DNA of 64,000 nt from Phycisphaerae bacterium (GCA_016795035.1 JAEUIT010000097.1:310001-374000); one strand, 5' to 3'. Numbered from the stretch's first letter, positions 44,067 to 53,278 are shown. Made by a program: numbers and translations. The notes: a model not told the origin generated them from the sequence alone.

Positions 44067-45224
44067 TCATCCGCGGGTCGTACGAGTTCGGCTCCGTGCG
44101 GCCACGAGTTCGGCGAAGTCTGCGAGATGCGCCTCCGCGATGCGCTCGACCGAGAGTTCTTGGGCCTTGGCGACGCCCGCCTCGGAAAGTCGGCGCGCGG
44201 TCGTGTCGTCGGACAGGACTCGCACAAGCTGCGCGGCGAGCCGGTCGACGGCGTCGGGCGCCTCGCGCGCGAAGACGAGCCCCGTGCGCTCGTCCTGGAT
44301 GTAGCCGGCGAACTGCGGGAGGTCGCTCACGACGGTCGGCGCGCCGCAGGCGATCGCCTCGAGCGGTGCGACGGGCGACGCTTCGCCGAAGAAGGCGACG
44401 GAGGGATAGCAGTAGGCGTCGCAGGAGCGAAGCGCCGTCGCGAGCTCGCGCGGATCGGCGATGTTCGCGCCGAAGGTGAGTGGCGTGTCGCCCGCGAGTC
44501 CGCGCAGCTCCTCCACGAACCGCGCGCCGCCGCCGCCGCGCTCAACTTCGCTCGGCCCGATCAGCGTGAGCGCGATGTTAGGCACGCGGTCGCGGGCGCG
44601 CGCCGCGGCTTTCACGAGGAGGTCGAGACCCTTCTCGGGATGGATGCGGCCGGTGAAGAGGACGCGTCGCACCGACGGGTCGCGCCGCGAGGCGCCGTCG
44701 CGGCGGAAGATCGAGACGTCGACCGGATTCGGGATGACCTTCACGAGCGACGCGACGGCAGGCGTCTGCGTCTTGATCGCGTCCGCGATCGCGTCGGACA
44801 CGGTCGAGATGCGGTCGGCCTTTCGATAGAGGCCGAACTGGTTCTTCGGAAATCGCTGCGCGTGCACGTTGAGCGCTCCGACGCGCCCGCGCCGTGCGAG
44901 GCGCAGGAGCACCGGCAGCCAGAAGCAGTTCGTGACGGTGACGTCCGCCTCGGGCAGCGCCCGCCACACGTTCCACGAGTACGCGAGATCCTTCACCAGG
45001 TCGAGGCGCGTCGAGCCCGTGCGCGAGCGACGGGCGAAACGCAGGTATCGCACGCCGTTCGCGCGGTCGTCCCGCGCCGCGCCTTCATGCAGCGGGCAGA
45101 GGATCGTGACGTCGTGGCCGCGCGCGGCGAACGCCTCGGCGAGCTTGTGCCACACCTTCTCGATCGCCCCGGTCGGTGCGGGCGGCATCGGGAGGAAGGC
45201 GCCGATGACAATGGTGATCCGCAT
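44067..45224 (-). CDS. Glycosyltransferase family 4 protein
   Basis: The 385-residue protein has a GT-B layout. The N-terminal acceptor domain starts MRITIVIGAFLPMPPAPTGA with IEKVWHKLAEAFAARGHDVT. The donor domain carries VKVIPNPVDVSIFRR, RVLFTGRIHPEKGLDLLVKA and FFGEASPVAPLEAIACGAPT, followed by VVSD, the GT4 EX7E-type nucleotide-sugar motif. It transfers a sugar to a surface glycan precursor. It is coupled to the acetyltransferase. The donor sugar cannot be read from sequence. Confidence 0.9.
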   Translation of the reverse strand: MRITIVIGAFLPMPPAPTGAIEKVWHKLAEAFAARGHDVTILCPLHEGAARDDRANGVRYLRFARRSRTGSTRLDLVKDLAYSWNVWRALPEADVTVTNCFWLPVLLRLARRGRVGALNVHAQRFPKNQFGLYRKADRISTVSDAIADAIKTQTPAVASLVKVIPNPVDVSIFRRDGASRRDPSVRRVLFTGRIHPEKGLDLLVKAAARARDRVPNIALTLIGPSEVERGGGGARFVEELRGLAGDTPLTFGANIADPRELATALRSCDAYCYPSVAFFGEASPVAPLEAIACGAPTVVSDLPQFAGYIQDERTGLVFAREAPDAVDRLAAQLVRVLSDDTTARRLSEAGVAKAQELSVERIAEAHLADFAELVAARSRTRTTRG

Positions 45225-45280
45225 CCGTGCGGAGTCTCGCGAGACAGGGGACGGTCAGAGCGCCGCGATCGGCGGGGGCA

Positions 45281-45877
45281 TCAGTACTTCGGCACGGGCT
45301 TCGTGATTCGATAGCCGCACTTCTTGCACGTCGAGAGTTTCGGGTCGGCCCAGAAGTCCTCCATCGACTGCGCGAAGTGCTCGACGATGTCCTTGCAGTC
45401 GAACTCCTTGTCATAGACGAGCGAGTGGCACTGCGGGCAGAAGAACATCTGATGCTCGGTCTCGCCCGCGGGGCGTCGGCGCTCGACCACGAGTCCGATC
45501 GTGTTCGGTCCGCGTTGCGGCGAATGCGGCACGTTCGGCGGAATGAAGAAGACGTCGCCTTCGCGGATCGGGCACGACTTGATGCGGCCGTTCTCGATGA
45601 TGTTCACCGAGACGTCGCCCTTGATCTGATAGAAGAACTCCTCGGAGTTCGTCATGTGGAAGTCGTTGCGGGCGTTCGGACCCGCGATGATCATCACGAA
45701 GAAGTCCTTGCCGCTGTAGAGGTACTTGTTCCCCACCGGCGGGTTCATGAGGTGGCGATTCCGGTCCACCCACTCCTTCAGGTTGAAGGGCATCAGCACC
45801 GAACCGTCCGCGTCGAAGCCGTTGGGCTCCTCGGGCGTGTCGGGATTCGTGATCAGCCGGTCGCTCAGTGCGCTCAT
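45281..45877 (-). CDS. haao: 3-hydroxyanthranilate 3,4-dioxygenase
   Basis: The 198-residue cupin has iron ligands His74 and Glu80 in FHMTNSEEFFYQIKGD and His118 in NVPHSPQR. The C-terminal tail has CPQC at 147-150 and CKKC at 184-187, the second rubredoxin-like iron site of bacterial HAAO. It opens the ring of 3-hydroxyanthranilate to give the ACMSD substrate, the only ring-cleavage step missing from the kyn operon about 9 kb away. The start is ATG 45877 (MSALSDRLITNP). It is on the minus strand, upstream of the glycosyltransferase gene. Confidence 0.94.
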   Translation of the reverse strand: MSALSDRLITNPDTPEEPNGFDADGSVLMPFNLKEWVDRNRHLMNPPVGNKYLYSGKDFFVMIIAGPNARNDFHMTNSEEFFYQIKGDVSVNIIENGRIKSCPIREGDVFFIPPNVPHSPQRGPNTIGLVVERRRPAGETEHQMFFCPQCHSLVYDKEFDCKDIVEHFAQSMEDFWADPKLSTCKKCGYRITKPVPKY

Positions 45878-46082
45878 GGGGCCTCCATCGGATCGTGGCC
45901 GTTCGTTCCGCGAAGGAACGCTGGCCGCCGCCACGATACCCACCACGCCTCGAAAAAACTCCGGGGTTTCGTGGCTCTCGACCGTCACGCCGGGCCTTGC
46001 CTTCGCCGCGAGTTCGTCCGCGACCCGCTCGTCGTTTCCGCGAGATGTGTGATGGAAAGGACGGTTTGGCCGATGAATTGAG

Positions 46083-46099
46083 GCCGACGAAAGGTCGGC
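46083..46099 (+). promoter_or_regulatory. Hairpin covering the chemoreceptor ribosome-binding site
   Basis: GCCGAC and GTCGGC pair perfectly around a GAAAG loop, ending 7 bases before the ATG at 46107. The only Shine-Dalgarno-like bases (AAAGG) are in the loop, so folding could limit translation initiation. Confidence 0.45.
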
Positions 46100-46106
46100 G
46101 ATCCGC

Positions 46107-48071
46107 ATGCGCGTTCCGCTTCGACACAGCCTGACTGGTCGTCTGCTCTTCTTTGGCGTTCTGCCGATGATGGCGTTGACGACCGTGATTCTCGTCATCG
46201 GAATCACCGAGAAGTTCGCGACGCTTCAGGGCATCGGCGAATCGAAGGTGCTTCAGACGGTCCAGTTCGCGCGAAGCCTCGCGGAGGATCGCTTCAACGA
46301 CGCGGCGCGCACCTCGCGCCTCGTGGCCGAAGCGACGGCCGCAGGGCTCGACAGGAACCCTGACGCGATGCGCGCGTTCCTGCGGTCGGTCGTCGAGCGG
46401 GACTCGTCGCTCGCCGCCGCCTGGATCGTGGTGACGCCGCCAAAGGGCAAGACCCTCGCGATACGCGCCGCGCGCGGCGGCAACGACGAGCCGGCCACGG
46501 TCGTCGACGATCCGCTCCTCACGACCGAGCCGCTCTTCATCGCGGCAATGCAGTCCGAACAGTCGCAACAGGCGATCGGCGGCGAGCCGATCGCGCACGA
46601 CGGCCGACCCCGCCTCGAGTTCGCCTACGCGATCACGCGCGACGGCGAGCGCATCGGCGCGGCCGGTGCCGAGTACGAACTCTCCGATCCGCAGGCGGCC
46701 GCCGAAGCCATCGCGTCGCAGTACGACGTGCGGCTCTTTGTCCTGAGCCCGACGCGCGTCGTGCTCGCGGCGAGCGACGGCGCGACCGGACTCGTCGGCC
46801 AGCGGGTCTCCGACACGGCGCTCGCGCCCCTCTTCCGGAACCTCGACGAGGTCGTCGCCAGCAACGCGCTCGTGGTCGTCAACGATCCGCTGACCGGTCG
46901 ACCCACCTACGTCGGCGCGGCGCGCACGCCTACGCTCGGCGCCTATCTCGTCCTCACGAAATCAGTCGGCGACATCACCGCACCGATCTACGCCGAGACG
47001 ATCCGCAACGCGGTGATCGCCGGGCTCGGCTTTCTCGTCGTTGCAGGCCTCATCATCGTGATGTCGCTCGCGGTGCGACGCCGCATGGACAACGCCGTCC
47101 GACTTGCGGCGACGATCGCGGGCGGCGACCTCGGCGCGACCATGACCGACGTCGTCGGCAACGACGAGTCGTCGGCGCTCCTCCGCTCGCTCGAGGAGAT
47201 GGCGACGCAGCTGCGCGGACTCGTCGGCGAGGTGCGAACCGCGGCCGCCACGCTCGACGGCGGCGTCGGCGAACTCGGACGCGTCACCGACAACCAGCGA
47301 GGCGTCGTGCTGCCCCTCGGCCAGGGCGTGAGCGAAGTGACCGCCGCCGCGCAGCAGATCGCGACGACCGGCGTCGAACTCTCGGAGACGATGCGGTCGC
47401 TTGAGGCGAGCGCGTCCTCGACGGCGGGCCTTGCCGATGCCGGGCGCGCCGACCTCGCGTCGGTGAACGACTCGATGCGCGAACTCGACGTTGCAAGCGC
47501 GTCAGTCGCCGAGAAGCTCGCGACCATCAACGAGAAGGCGGTCGCCATCAACGGCGTCGTCACGACCATCACGAAGGTCGCCGACCAGACGAACATCCTC
47601 TCGGTGAACGCCGCGATCGAAGCGGAGAAGGCCGGCGAATATGGTCGCGGCTTCCTCGTCGTCGCACGCGAGATCCGGCGGCTCGCCGACCAGACTGCCA
47701 CGGCCACGCTCGACATCGATCGCATCGTGCAGGAGATGCAGTCGGCGGTCTCCGCCGGCGTCATGGAGATGGACCGATTCGCGGAGAAGGTGCGCCGCGG
47801 CGTCGACGAGGTCGAGCGCTCGAGCGGCCGCATGTCGGAGATCATCGGCCAAGTGCGGGAGAACTCCGATCGCTTCCGCGCCGTGAGCGAAGGCATGGCG
47901 GCGCAGTCGGCGGGCGCCACGCAGATCAGTAGCGCGACGGCGCATCTTCAGGACGCCGCGCGCACGACCGTCGACGGCATCGCGCGCATCGCCGCGACCG
48001 TGCGCGAGCTCGAGCGCGCGAGCGCGTCCTTACGGACGAGCGTCGCCGTCTTTCGGCTCGGCGACGGCTGA
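46107..48071 (+). CDS. Methyl-accepting chemotaxis-type receptor (WspA-like)
   Basis: The 654-residue receptor has TM1 (about residues 12-32), a periplasmic sensor of about 270 residues with a dCache-like pattern (DPLLTTEPLFIAAMQSEQSQ, IAHDGRPRLEFAYAITRDGE and YVGAARTPTL), TM2 (about 310-330), a HAMP region and a signalling domain. The hairpin tip is VVTTITKVADQTNILSVNAA followed by IEAEKAGEYGRGFLVVAREI, the WspA-type tip rather than the classical chemotaxis one. WspA-type receptors feed a diguanylate-cyclase pathway linked to surface sensing. No CheA/CheW-like partner is in the window. Confidence 0.92.
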   Translation: MRVPLRHSLTGRLLFFGVLPMMALTTVILVIGITEKFATLQGIGESKVLQTVQFARSLAEDRFNDAARTSRLVAEATAAGLDRNPDAMRAFLRSVVERDSSLAAAWIVVTPPKGKTLAIRAARGGNDEPATVVDDPLLTTEPLFIAAMQSEQSQQAIGGEPIAHDGRPRLEFAYAITRDGERIGAAGAEYELSDPQAAAEAIASQYDVRLFVLSPTRVVLAASDGATGLVGQRVSDTALAPLFRNLDEVVASNALVVVNDPLTGRPTYVGAARTPTLGAYLVLTKSVGDITAPIYAETIRNAVIAGLGFLVVAGLIIVMSLAVRRRMDNAVRLAATIAGGDLGATMTDVVGNDESSALLRSLEEMATQLRGLVGEVRTAAATLDGGVGELGRVTDNQRGVVLPLGQGVSEVTAAAQQIATTGVELSETMRSLEASASSTAGLADAGRADLASVNDSMRELDVASASVAEKLATINEKAVAINGVVTTITKVADQTNILSVNAAIEAEKAGEYGRGFLVVAREIRRLADQTATATLDIDRIVQEMQSAVSAGVMEMDRFAEKVRRGVDEVERSSGRMSEIIGQVRENSDRFRAVSEGMAAQSAGATQISSATAHLQDAARTTVDGIARIAATVRELERASASLRTSVAVFRLGDG

Positions 48072-48416
48072 CGTTTCCGAGCTGGCTTCGTTCGCGAGTT
48101 CGTCGAGCCGTCGGCACATCCAGTCGACGGAGCCGCGGCGCTCGAGAAAGTTCGCCAGGCGCACGAGCGCGTCGCGGTCGACGACCGCCGACACCATCGG
48201 CTCGAAGAAGCGGAGCGCGTTCGCGCCGACGCCGTTCATCGGCCGCGCGGACTCGAGGAAGAGCTGCGCCGGCGTGGTCATCCCCTTGCGCACGACGACC
48301 GTGAGGATGCGATCGAGCGTTTCGCGCTCTTCGGGCGACGGTTCGATCGGACCCTTGGGCCCGAGGTCGAAGGCGTTCTTGAAGCCTTTGACGAAGCGCT
48401 CCCGCCAGTCGCTCAT
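48030..48416 (-). CDS. Small cytosolic protein of unknown function
   Basis: The 128-residue helical protein (MSDWRERFVKGFKNAFDLGP) has VVRKGMTTPAQLFLESARPM and a C-terminal helix DWMCRRLDELANEASS. It overlaps the convergent chemoreceptor by 42 bases. The ATG overlaps the stop codon of the upstream membrane protein (ATGA), so the pair is coupled. Homologous-looking small proteins of the MTTPAQLFLES kind occur in planctomycetes, but no role is known to me. Confidence 0.7.
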   Translation of the reverse strand: MSDWRERFVKGFKNAFDLGPKGPIEPSPEERETLDRILTVVVRKGMTTPAQLFLESARPMNGVGANALRFFEPMVSAVVDRDALVRLANFLERRGSVDWMCRRLDELANEASSETSAVAEPKDGDARP

Positions 48417-48853
48417 GCGACTCCTCTCGAGGGCGCCGCGCCGCCGAGCCGGGCGCGCACTTCGTCGACGACGCGCATCCCGTCCTCCGCAGGCAACGGC
48501 ATGACGAGACCGCGCGCGATCGCGGCGACGCTGTCGTCGATGCGGGGCGTCAGCAGGATCGCCTTCCCGTCGTGCGCGACGCGCCGCACCGACGCGACGG
48601 GGAGCGTCCGCGTTCGGAGCGTCGTGCGGACCATGGCGTTCTCGCGATCGATCGAGCAACGCACCGGAAGGAAGAAGCGGTGCAGGGTGGCGAAGAGCGC
48701 CGCACCCGCGAGCGCGCCGATCGGCGCGCTGCCCGCGAGCTGCGCCGCGAGCCACATGAACGTGAGTAGAACAACGACCACGACCGCGGCCGTGAACGGC
48801 CGTTCGCGCGCGGGCCAGGAGGTCCATGTGAGTGCGGGGTCGATCCCTCGCAA
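48413..48853 (-). CDS. Small membrane protein, possibly with a bacterial PH-like domain
   Basis: The 146-residue protein has two transmembrane helices (TAAVVVVVLLTFMWLAAQLA and GALAGAALFATLHRFFL), followed by a beta-rich part (CSIDRENAMVRTTLRTRTLP, VASVRRVAHDGKAILLTPRI) that resembles YcxB/PH-type domains. No ATG is available in frame, so I use TTG at 48853, which lies between plausible codons; the start is uncertain. The stop overlaps the next start by 4 bases. It is divergent from the MutL-like gene, with an 81-base gap. Confidence 0.6.
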   Translation of the reverse strand: MRGIDPALTWTSWPARERPFTAAVVVVVLLTFMWLAAQLAGSAPIGALAGAALFATLHRFFLPVRCSIDRENAMVRTTLRTRTLPVASVRRVAHDGKAILLTPRIDDSVAAIARGLVMPLPAEDGMRVVDEVRARLGGAAPSRGVA

Positions 48854-48934
48854 GGTACTCGCTGAGGCTCCAGGGACGAACGCGGTAGCATCCGCAACGA
48901 TCCACGAACTTCGACCCCTCCCTGGCACTCGCTC

Positions 48935-50761
48935 ATGTCTTCCGCTGGACACCGCACGTATCCGACCATCGACCCGAACTCGATTCGTTGGATCCTCGCC
49001 ACCGACTGCGGCAGCACGACAACCAAGGCCATCCTGATCGAAAAGGTCGGGGACGAGTACCGGCAGACGCAGCGCGGCGAAGCGCCGACGACGGTCGAGG
49101 AGCCGTTCGCCGACGTGACCGTCGGCGTCGTGAACGCGCTCACGGAGATCGGCGAGCTCGCGGGCCGCCGCTTCATCGACGAGCACGGCCACATCATTCG
49201 ACCTGCAACGGAGAAAGAAGGCTGCGACATCTACATCTCGACGAGCTCCGCGGGCGGCGGACTCCAGATGATGGTCGCGGGCGTCGTGGCGAAGATGAGC
49301 GCGGAGAGCGCGAAGCGCGCGGCGCTCGGCGCCGGCGCGATCGTGATGGACACGATCGCCGCGAACGACAAGCGCAAGCCGCACGAGCAGATTCAGCGCA
49401 TCCGCGAGCTGCGTCCCGACATGGTGCTGATCTCGGGCGGCACCGACGGCGGCAACACGCAACAGGTCGTGCAGATAGCCGAGCGCATCGCGCCGGCGAA
49501 GCCGCGTCCGCGCTTCGGCGGCGAGTATCAGTTGCCGATCATCTACGCGGGCAACAAGGAAGCCGCGCCGCAGGTGCGCGAGATCTTCAGGAACGGCTTC
49601 GATCTCGCGGTCGTCGACAATCTCCGGCCCGTGCTCGAGCGCGAGAATCTCGGGCCGGCGCGCGACAAGATCCACGACGTCTTCCTCGAGCACGTGATGG
49701 CCCACGCGCCCGGCTACGACAAGCTGATTTCGTGGGCCGACGCGCCGATCATGCCGACGCCCGGCGCCGTGGGCGACATCCTGCAGCGCATCGCCGCGCG
49801 CGACAAGCTCAACGCCGTCTGCGTCGACATCGGCGGCGCCACGACCGACGTCTTCAGCGTGTTCGACGGCGTCTTCAACCGCACCGTCAGCGCGAACCTC
49901 GGGATGAGCTATTCGATCTCGAACGTGTGCGCCGAAGCGACCATGCCCAACGTGCTCCGTTGGGTGCACCTCGACATGGACGAGCGCGAGCTGCGGAATC
50001 GCGTGAAGAACAAGATGATCCGCCCGACGACGATCCCGCAGACGCTCGAGGCGCTCGTCTTCGAGCAAGCGGTCGCGCGCGAGGCGCTGCGACTCGCCTA
50101 CCAGCAGCACAAGGAGTTTGCGACGTCGCTCAAGGGCGTGCAGACCCAGCGCACCGTCGGCGACGTCTTCACGCAGGACGCCGGTGGCGGATCGATCGTC
50201 GACAACATGCGGCTCGATCTCCTCGTTGCATCGGGAGGCGTCCTCAGCCACGCGCCGCGGATGGAGCAGACGGCGTCGATGCTCATCGACAGCTTCGAGC
50301 CCGAGGGCTTCACGACGCTCGCGAAGGACTCGATCTTCATGATGCCGCACCTCGGCGTGCTTGCGAGCGTGCATCCGGAAGCGGCGATCCACGTCTTCGA
50401 GCGCGATTGCCTCATCATCCTCGGGACGTGCATCGCGCCGCGCGGCGAAGGCAAGTTCGGCAAGCCGTGCTTCTCGTACCGCATCGTTCCGACGAAGGGC
50501 ACGGCCGTGACCGGCGCCCTCAATGTGGGCGACATGAAACTCGTCCGGCTCGAAGGCGAGACCGCGCAGGTCGAGATCGCGCCCGAGCGCGGCTTCGACG
50601 TCGGCGCCGGTCCCGGCAAGCCGGTGACGCGCACCGCGAAGGTCGGCACCGTCGGCATCGTCCTCGACGCCCGCGGCCGGCCGCTGCAACTCCCCGCGAC
50701 GCACGCCGAGTGCAAGCCGCTCCTGCAACGGTGGACGTCCGCCCTCGAGCTCTACGCCTAA
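48935..50761 (+). CDS. MutL/GlmL-type ASKHA ATPase (glutamate-mutase accessory protein family)
   Basis: The 608-residue protein has a phosphate-1 motif DCGSTTTKAILI (residues 24-35), STSSAGGGLQMMVAGVVAKM and LISGGTDGGNTQQVVQIAE, and a second phosphate motif CVDIGGATTDVFSVFDGVFN. This is the GlmL/MutL family (PF13941), named for an accessory of the B12-dependent glutamate mutase; it is not the mismatch-repair MutL. No glutamate mutase subunit is present. It heads a cluster with a barrel-sandwich/KOW protein and four membrane proteins, so here it probably powers or gates a membrane complex. Confidence 0.85.
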   Translation: MSSAGHRTYPTIDPNSIRWILATDCGSTTTKAILIEKVGDEYRQTQRGEAPTTVEEPFADVTVGVVNALTEIGELAGRRFIDEHGHIIRPATEKEGCDIYISTSSAGGGLQMMVAGVVAKMSAESAKRAALGAGAIVMDTIAANDKRKPHEQIQRIRELRPDMVLISGGTDGGNTQQVVQIAERIAPAKPRPRFGGEYQLPIIYAGNKEAAPQVREIFRNGFDLAVVDNLRPVLERENLGPARDKIHDVFLEHVMAHAPGYDKLISWADAPIMPTPGAVGDILQRIAARDKLNAVCVDIGGATTDVFSVFDGVFNRTVSANLGMSYSISNVCAEATMPNVLRWVHLDMDERELRNRVKNKMIRPTTIPQTLEALVFEQAVAREALRLAYQQHKEFATSLKGVQTQRTVGDVFTQDAGGGSIVDNMRLDLLVASGGVLSHAPRMEQTASMLIDSFEPEGFTTLAKDSIFMMPHLGVLASVHPEAAIHVFERDCLIILGTCIAPRGEGKFGKPCFSYRIVPTKGTAVTGALNVGDMKLVRLEGETAQVEIAPERGFDVGAGPGKPVTRTAKVGTVGIVLDARGRPLQLPATHAECKPLLQRWTSALELYA

Positions 50762-50793
50762 CTCCTCCCTCCGCTCCCAACGCGAATCGCTGC

Positions 50794-51918
50794 ATGGCCA
50801 AGGCATACACGCCAGGACTCAAAGTCACCGGACGCATCACGTATCGCGTGCGACGCTCGCTGCCGATTCATGGCGAGGTGCTCGTGAAGGTCGGCGACCG
50901 CGTCGAGGCCACCCAGGTGGTCGCACGCACCTACACCGACGGCGACATCACGCCGGTCAACGTCGCCAACCTCCTGAGCGTTCCCGCGGGCGACGTGCCC
51001 GGCCTCATGCTGAAGAAGCAGGGCGACCTGGTTGCGGCGGGCGAGATCCTCGCGCGCTCGAAGGGCATCTTCGGCATGATGAAGAAGGACGCGCCGTCGC
51101 CTGCGGGCGGCGTGCTCGAGTCGATCTCGTCGACGACCGGTCAAGTGATCCTGCGCGGCGACCGCCAGCCCGTCGACGTGAAGGCGTTCGTCACCGGTCG
51201 CGTCGTCGAGGTCATTGCGAACGACGGCGCGGTGATCGAGGCGGATGTCATGCTCGTGCAGGGGATCTTCGGGATCGGCGGCGAGGCCTTCGGCCCGATT
51301 CATGTCGCATGCAAGAGCCATGACGAGCGGCTCGACGCGTCGCACCTCACGACGGCGATGAAGGGTGCGATCGTGGTCGGCGGCGCGCGCATGACGGTCG
51401 ACGCGCTCCGCAAGGCGCGCGATCTCGGCGTTGCAGCCTTGGTGTCGGGCGGCATCGACGATCAGGACCTCAAGGAGTTCCTCGGATACGACCTCGGCGT
51501 CGCGATCACGGGCAGCGAGCAGGTCGGCCTGACGTTCATCATCACGGAAGGCTTCGGCGACATCGCGATGGCGGAACGGACGCACCGACTCCTGTCGTCG
51601 CACGCCGGCGAGCGCGCAAGCGTGAACGGCGCGACGCAGATTCGCGCGGGCGTCATGCGGCCCGAGATCGTCGTGACGCTCGCGGCCGACGCGCCGGCGA
51701 GCGCGGAACGCCACTTCGCGGAAGGCTCGCTCGAGCTGGGCGCGCCCCTTCGCATCATTCGCGATCCCTACTTCGGTCGGCTCGGCACCGTGAAGCGCCT
51801 TCCGCACGAGCCGACTGTCCTCGGCTCGGGCTCGAAGGCGCGCGTGCTCGAAGTGCAGCTCGATTCCGGCGAAAGTGTCATCGTTCCCCGTGCCAACGTG
51901 GAACTCATCGAGGGGTGA
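50794..51918 (+). CDS. Barrel-sandwich hybrid and KOW-type protein of the MutL-like cluster
   Basis: The 374-residue protein is soluble. The N-terminal 130 residues repeat lipoyl-like half-motifs: IHGEVLVKVGDRVEATQVVA, LKKQGDLVAAGEILARSKG and PAGGVLESISSTTGQVILRG, without the lysine of a true lipoyl domain; this resembles the RnfC barrel-sandwich hybrid. A middle domain has ALRKARDLGVAALVSGGIDD and AITGSEQVGLTFIITEGFGD. The C-terminus (FGRLGTVKRLP, VLEVQLDSGESVIVPRANVE) is KOW/SH3-like. The gene begins 33 bases after the ATPase stop and ends 4 bases before the next start. It may be the cytosolic adaptor. The function is unknown. Confidence 0.75.
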   Translation: MAKAYTPGLKVTGRITYRVRRSLPIHGEVLVKVGDRVEATQVVARTYTDGDITPVNVANLLSVPAGDVPGLMLKKQGDLVAAGEILARSKGIFGMMKKDAPSPAGGVLESISSTTGQVILRGDRQPVDVKAFVTGRVVEVIANDGAVIEADVMLVQGIFGIGGEAFGPIHVACKSHDERLDASHLTTAMKGAIVVGGARMTVDALRKARDLGVAALVSGGIDDQDLKEFLGYDLGVAITGSEQVGLTFIITEGFGDIAMAERTHRLLSSHAGERASVNGATQIRAGVMRPEIVVTLAADAPASAERHFAEGSLELGAPLRIIRDPYFGRLGTVKRLPHEPTVLGSGSKARVLEVQLDSGESVIVPRANVELIEG

Positions 51919-51921
51919 TGC

Positions 51922-53262
51922 ATGCGTGAGATTCGAATCCCGCCCTCTCAAGCGATCGTCGCCGGCGCGCTCGCCTTCGCGCTCGCGGCACTCGCCGTTG
52001 CAGCTCCTCCGCCACCGACGAACGTGGTCGCGGAGGACAATCCTTGGGACGACGGCTCCGCGTTGCGGGTGACGTGGACCTCCGACGGCACCGACGTCGC
52101 CGCGTGGCGCATCCGCCGCACCTTGGGCGAGGAGGAGCGCCGCCAACAGCGCGAGCGGCACCAGATCGAGGCCGCGGCGCAGGCGTATGCGACGGCGCTC
52201 GCGGCCGCGAAAGCTGCAGGCCAAGCTCCCGAGGACGCCACGCAGGCCGCCACCGCCGCGGCCCAGGCGGCGGCGACGAAGGCCGGCGGTGACACGCTCG
52301 ATCCGTTCATGTTCGTCGGGATCGCGGGAGCATCGGATCGATCGTTCGTGGTGGAGGGGCTTGACGGGGAGAGTTCGTATGTCGTCAGCGTCGAGCCGCG
52401 CGGCGCCGACGGCGGCTACGGCGAGGCCGCGATCAGCGCCGAGGCGCAGCCGGCGCAGCAGCTCTTCCGCGGCGACCGATTGTGGTTCGGCATCATGCTC
52501 TTCGGCGTCATCGCGATGATCCTCGGCTGCGTCGTCGCGGCACGAAACGGCGTGAAGATGCGCATCCGCCGCATCGCAGGCCTCGACGCGATCGACGAAG
52601 CCGTCGGCCGTGCGACCGAGATGGGACGCCCCGTGCTCTTCATTCCCGGCATCCAGGACATGGACAACGTGCAGACTGTCGCTGGCGTGACGATCCTCGG
52701 ACGCGTCGCGAAGACAGCCGCCGAGTACGACGCGACGATCGAGGTGCCGACCGCGCGCTCGCTCGTCATGACAGCGTGCCAGGATGTCGTGCAGTCTGCC
52801 TACTACGAGGCGGGCCGCGCCGACGCCTACAACCCCGACACGATCCGCTACATCACCGACGAGCAGTTCGGCTTCGCGGCGTACGCGGCTGGCCGCATGG
52901 TGCGCGAGAAGCCGGCGACCTGCATCTACATGGGCCAGTTCTACGCGGAGTCGTTGCTTCTCTCGGAGAACGGCAACGCGGTCGGCGCCATCCAGATCGC
53001 GGGTACCGGCGAGACGTCGCAGTTGCCCTTCTTCGTTGCAGCCTGCGACTACACGCTCATCGGGGAGGAGTTCTTCGCCGCGAGCGCGTATCTCTCGCGC
53101 GAGCCGCTGCAGATGGGAAGCCTGATGGGACAGGACATGGGCAAGGCGATGGTCATGCTGCTGGTCGTGATCGGCGTCATCTGCACGACGGCGGGCGCGC
53201 TTGGCTCCGGCCAAGCGCAAGCGATCGCCGACTTCCTGGCGAACAACGTGTTGAAGAGCTGA
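51922..53262 (+). CDS. Membrane protein with fibronectin-like exodomain and DUF6754-type domain
   Basis: The 446-residue protein has a signal peptide (ending LAVAA), then a fibronectin type III-like domain (PPTNVVAEDNPWDDGSALRV, SFVVEGLDGESSYVVSVEPR) interrupted by an Ala/Gln-rich helical insert (residues about 75-115). One transmembrane helix (about 188-208) follows. The conserved cytosolic domain has RPVLFIPGIQDMDNVQTVAG, RSLVMTACQDVVQSAYYEAG and GNAVGAIQIAGTGETSQLPF, and a final hydrophobic segment (AMVMLLVVIGVICTTAGAL). I recall this arrangement as the DUF6754 family; the identification is from memory. No enzyme motif is clear. Confidence 0.72.
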   Translation: MREIRIPPSQAIVAGALAFALAALAVAAPPPPTNVVAEDNPWDDGSALRVTWTSDGTDVAAWRIRRTLGEEERRQQRERHQIEAAAQAYATALAAAKAAGQAPEDATQAATAAAQAAATKAGGDTLDPFMFVGIAGASDRSFVVEGLDGESSYVVSVEPRGADGGYGEAAISAEAQPAQQLFRGDRLWFGIMLFGVIAMILGCVVAARNGVKMRIRRIAGLDAIDEAVGRATEMGRPVLFIPGIQDMDNVQTVAGVTILGRVAKTAAEYDATIEVPTARSLVMTACQDVVQSAYYEAGRADAYNPDTIRYITDEQFGFAAYAAGRMVREKPATCIYMGQFYAESLLLSENGNAVGAIQIAGTGETSQLPFFVAACDYTLIGEEFFAASAYLSREPLQMGSLMGQDMGKAMVMLLVVIGVICTTAGALGSGQAQAIADFLANNVLKS

Positions 53263-53278
53263 AACGGAGAGTCGTGAC

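Noticed and set aside
48935..50761. Reading the MutL-like gene as DNA mismatch repair MutL
   Set aside because: The motifs are of the ASKHA/GlmL family (DCGSTTTK, DIGGATTD), not of the GHKL ATPase MutL.
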